This document shows positions 12,773 to 15,166 of a stretch of 15,166 nt of DNA, piece after piece; within the stretch, counting starts at the first letter, position 1; each line of letters opens with the position of its first letter. The notes beneath the pieces were generated by a model. That model ran no database searches, had not been told where the DNA came from, and was given only the letters and a program-made list of their open reading frames with translations. The stretch lies in the NCBI GenBank assembly GCA_033855775.1, contig JAWVFT010000068.1, positions 1 through 15,166 on the forward strand. Direction: 5' to 3'. The DNA is from DASVTR01 sp033855775. GTDB lineage: Bacteria > Acidobacteriota > Blastocatellia > Pyrinomonadales > Pyrinomonadaceae. A program made the translations under genes and the position numbers.

Positions 12773-14797
12773 TTAGAGCATGGGTCGCTTCAGGATTTCA
12801 GCCAGGGCTTGCAATCGGGCTGAGTCTGCTGCGCTCTTCGTCAGGCCAGCACTCTTCTCCAACTCAGGCGCGAGGCTTTTGAGTTCTCCAAGCTCTCTTT
12901 GATTCAAGCGTGAGTTCTCTGCCCTTTGAATCGCCTGCCGCAGGGCCGCGATTCGGTCGGAAGGCAGAGCTTGCGAACGCTCAAGCTGATCGACGTAAGC
13001 CTTCGCCACGACTAACTGCCGGGGCCACTCAATTTTCTCCTGATTCTGCACATTCAATTCGGCCACCCGAACCGCCTTCGCGGCGTCAATCTCGTTCTGC
13101 GTCAGGCGCTGCGTCGGCGTCAACTCAAAGATGTCCAGACCGCGCGCAATCTCTGAGGCGTAGATGTGGCCGTTGTACCAGTACGCAGACCAGTCGCCGC
13201 CGAGCACGAGCATCTTTGGATCAATCGGCCCCCGGTCGAAATAGGCAATCTCAAACGGATGGTCGGCATCGGTGAAGTCCATGACGGAGATGCCACCCTG
13301 ATACCAGGCTTGCACTTCGATGTCCCTGCCGGGAACGGGAATGAGCGAGCCGTTGTGCGCAACACAGTTCTCGCTGTCACCCTGCGCAGCCGGCAACTTG
13401 TGATAGCTCGCAAAGCTCAGCTTGTTATCCGTCAAGCGGAAAATCGCATCGGCGCCCCATTTGTTCGGGTCGTTCGCGCGGCAACGCGCGCCCAGTCCGC
13501 CGCCCCACTCATCTGTAAACACGACTTTTTTTCCATCATTCGAAAACGAGGCTGAGTGCCAGTACGAATAGTTCGGATCGTTCACCGCGTCCACGCGCTT
13601 TGGATGAACAGGGTCTTTGATGTCCAGCAGGATTCCATTTCCAGAGCAGGCGCCTGCCGCGAGCCCCATCGCCGAGAACACTGTAATATCGTGACACTGG
13701 TTGGTGTCAGCCGGTTTTCCGTCTCCGTCATGTGAGCCGCCATTATTCAGGCCGTTGGCAACACCCGTCCTCGGGTCCATAAACACTCGCGGACTCGACA
13801 CTACCTGAGCGGTTTGCGGCGCCGCCAACGGCACCTTAATCACGTCAATGCGAAAGAGCGCAGTATTTGGATCCTTGTCCGGTGGTTCATCCGAGCACCC
13901 CGGCAGCTCTTCGCTTTGACGGACAAAAGAGGTTCCAGAGACGTAGATGTAGACGTTGTTCTTATCATTCGGATCGACCACCAATGTATGCGTGTGCGAG
14001 CCGCGGCAGGTTTGCACCGCTGCCACCTGCTTTGGATTCTTAATGTCGGCGATGTCGAAAATCCTTACTCCGCGGAAACGATCTTTTTGCGCTGCCGGGA
14101 GATGAGGCTTGTTCTCTTGTCCCGCTGCGGGCGGCGGCTCCGGCGCAAACCCCTGTGGACTGCAATCCAGTCGCCCGTTCGGCATCTCCACAGACATAAA
14201 GAGCAGGTTCCTGTAAACGGACACGTCGCCCTGCCCGCCCGGGCATATCATCGAAGTCAACAATTTGGTCTTCGCCGGGTCGGCGATGTCATAGATGTTG
14301 ACGCCATAAAAGTTTCCCTGAAACAGGTGGTTGCCCTGAAACGCAAGATCTGAGTTAGCGAAAGCGAGTTGAGCGATAACCAGTTTAAGAGGCTTCGGCA
14401 TCTTCGAGGAATCGCCGATGCCGAGTTGGCCGAGCGTCTTCTGCACCTTCGGATTATCAGGATCGTCGGAGCCGAGTTGAAACGCGTCCGGCTTTTTGAG
14501 CAGCATGATGTGCTTTATGCCCATCGCTGCTTCACCCGCCTCGTACAATCCCGGCGACAGACGGCTGCGCGGGTCGTTTGAGTCTGAACCCGTCATCCCC
14601 GCCGGCAGCGGCGGCGCCGGTTCGGGAGCAAACGGATTACCGCCGCCTTCGTTGGCGGGTTTGGATTCCGGCGTCTTCGTGGTTTCAGGAGACGGCGACG
14701 GCGAGGCCGTTTGTGCCAGCGTCCCGGCTGCAAAACATGAGCACAGAACGAGGGAAGCTGTTAGTAAACGGAACGCGATAGCATGTACTCGATTCAT
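12773..14797 (-). CDS. Secreted LVIVD-repeat beta-propeller protein with helical C-terminus
   Basis: This 674-aa exported protein has a signal peptide (MNRVHAIAFRLLTASLVLCS..., cleavage likely near TLA-Q at 28/29; a lipobox reading at Cys21 is possible). A Pro/Ser/Thr-rich linker follows to about 66. A propeller then shows repeated blades of the LVIVD type: GVNIYDIADPAKTKLL (165-180), GVRIFDIADIKNPKQV (243-258), GILLDIKDPVHPKRV (388-402), GISVMDFTDADHPFEI (502-517) and GLDIFELTP (553-561). Many Cys and His residues (CRGSHTHTLVVD, CHDITVF) lie between blades. The last 110 residues are predicted helical and charged. The ATG at 14797 overlaps the stop of the DUF305 gene (ATGA), with GAGGAG 6 nt upstream. 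Function unknown; the tight coupling suggests a joint extracytoplasmic role with the DUF305 protein. Confidence 0.88.
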   Translation of the reverse strand: MNRVHAIAFRLLTASLVLCSCFAAGTLAQTASPSPSPETTKTPESKPANEGGGNPFAPEPAPPLPAGMTGSDSNDPRSRLSPGLYEAGEAAMGIKHIMLLKKPDAFQLGSDDPDNPKVQKTLGQLGIGDSSKMPKPLKLVIAQLAFANSDLAFQGNHLFQGNFYGVNIYDIADPAKTKLLTSMICPGGQGDVSVYRNLLFMSVEMPNGRLDCSPQGFAPEPPPAAGQENKPHLPAAQKDRFRGVRIFDIADIKNPKQVAAVQTCRGSHTHTLVVDPNDKNNVYIYVSGTSFVRQSEELPGCSDEPPDKDPNTALFRIDVIKVPLAAPQTAQVVSSPRVFMDPRTGVANGLNNGGSHDGDGKPADTNQCHDITVFSAMGLAAGACSGNGILLDIKDPVHPKRVDAVNDPNYSYWHSASFSNDGKKVVFTDEWGGGLGARCRANDPNKWGADAIFRLTDNKLSFASYHKLPAAQGDSENCVAHNGSLIPVPGRDIEVQAWYQGGISVMDFTDADHPFEIAYFDRGPIDPKMLVLGGDWSAYWYNGHIYASEIARGLDIFELTPTQRLTQNEIDAAKAVRVAELNVQNQEKIEWPRQLVVAKAYVDQLERSQALPSDRIAALRQAIQRAENSRLNQRELGELKSLAPELEKSAGLTKSAADSARLQALAEILKRPML

Positions 14798-15166
14798 CGT
14801 TTCTCCTCTACAGGTTTTTCACCCAACATGGTTTGCATAATCCTGATCTCAGCGCGCTGGCCGCTGTCAACATCGGTTGTGAAATTGAACAACTCGGCAT
14901 CCTGCCCCGCGCCCGCCGTATCGAACAAATCCTTCACCATAATCAAAGCGCCGTTGTGGTGCTGAATCATTCCAGTCAAAAACAGATGGTCAAACTCCGC
15001 GCCCTTTGCTTTTCTCAAGGCGTCCATCTGCTTCGCGGTCAGCATCCCCGGCATGAGCATCTGATGGCTCGACATATCATGGCCCGGCATATCCATGCCT
15101 GACATTCCCGGCATCGGCTGCGAAACCGGCTCTCCTCTGGCTTCGAGCCAACGTTGCATAAACTTC
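14794..15166 (-). CDS. DUF305-family protein with Met/His-rich linker (5' end outside window)
   Basis: The frame is open to the window edge, so the N-terminus is missing; the ATG at 15159 is internal. The first visible residues (KFMQRWLEARGE) look like the end of one DUF305 unit. Then comes a linker rich in Met and His (MPGMSGMDMPGHDMSS, then HQMLMPGM), and a second unit with the core motif FDHLFLTGMIQHHNGAL, the pattern QRAEIRIMQTML and a basic tail VEEKR. DUF305 proteins are helical, usually exported, and common in metal and especially copper loci; the linker resembles copper-binding Met motifs. The stop overlaps the start of the LVIVD gene by 4 bp (ATGA), indicating co-translation. Confidence 0.88.
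   Translation of the reverse strand, partial: KFMQRWLEARGEPVSQPMPGMSGMDMPGHDMSSHQMLMPGMLTAKQMDALRKAKGAEFDHLFLTGMIQHHNGALIMVKDLFDTAGAGQDAELFNFTTDVDSGQRAEIRIMQTMLGEKPVEEKR

Overview
The window is a chromosomal segment of moderately high GC, probably from an Acidobacteriota bacterium, perhaps class Blastocatellia. That placement is inference. It rests on a YDGDG-type FG-GAP/VCBS repeat tail of a style I associate with secreted acidobacterial proteins, on the DUF305 plus LVIVD pair, and on codon usage. No rRNA or other marker gene is present. Almost all genes lie on the minus strand; only a repeat-protein remnant and a single-domain response regulator are on the plus strand.

The centre, about 340-9425, is a complete high-affinity potassium (Kdp) locus with an unusual layout. 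Read 5'->3' on the minus strand it runs: a membrane histidine kinase equal to the C-terminal half of KdpD (8184-9425), kdpE (7496-8191), a 156-bp leader, a chimeric inner-membrane plus outer-membrane-barrel protein (6281-7339), two unannotated single-TM microproteins of 28 and 42 aa, kdpF (29 aa), kdpA, kdpB, kdpC, and finally a 382-aa N-terminal half of KdpD (KdpD plus USP domains) with no kinase domain. The sensor kinase KdpD is therefore split into two genes at opposite ends of the cluster. The genes from the barrel protein to kdpD-N are tightly spaced, mostly with a Shine-Dalgarno site overlapping the previous stop, so they look like one operon. The likely logic is that the HK/KdpE pair senses K+ limitation or turgor and switches on the transporter operon, while KdpD-N supplies the missing cytoplasmic ATP-binding and USP input.

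Upstream of the kinase is a di-haem cytochrome c peroxidase/MauG-like lipoprotein (9472-10776). A plus-strand stub (about 10968-11279) keeps only the last two FG-GAP repeats of a once larger protein. A strong hairpin (11334-11366) separates it from a convergent mntP-type manganese exporter (11419-11979). Divergent from mntP is a stand-alone receiver protein (12167-12583). At the right end, a DUF305 protein with a Met/His-rich linker (cut by the window edge) overlaps by ATGA with a large secreted LVIVD-repeat propeller protein (12773-14797), so the two are probably co-translated.

The left end (1-339) has no recognisable gene. It holds a composite repeat/hairpin element, a 39-codon ORF that looks coding, and the first codons of a possible gene leaving the window. 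The most noteworthy material is the split KdpD, the chimeric barrel protein, and the microprotein cassette ahead of kdpF.
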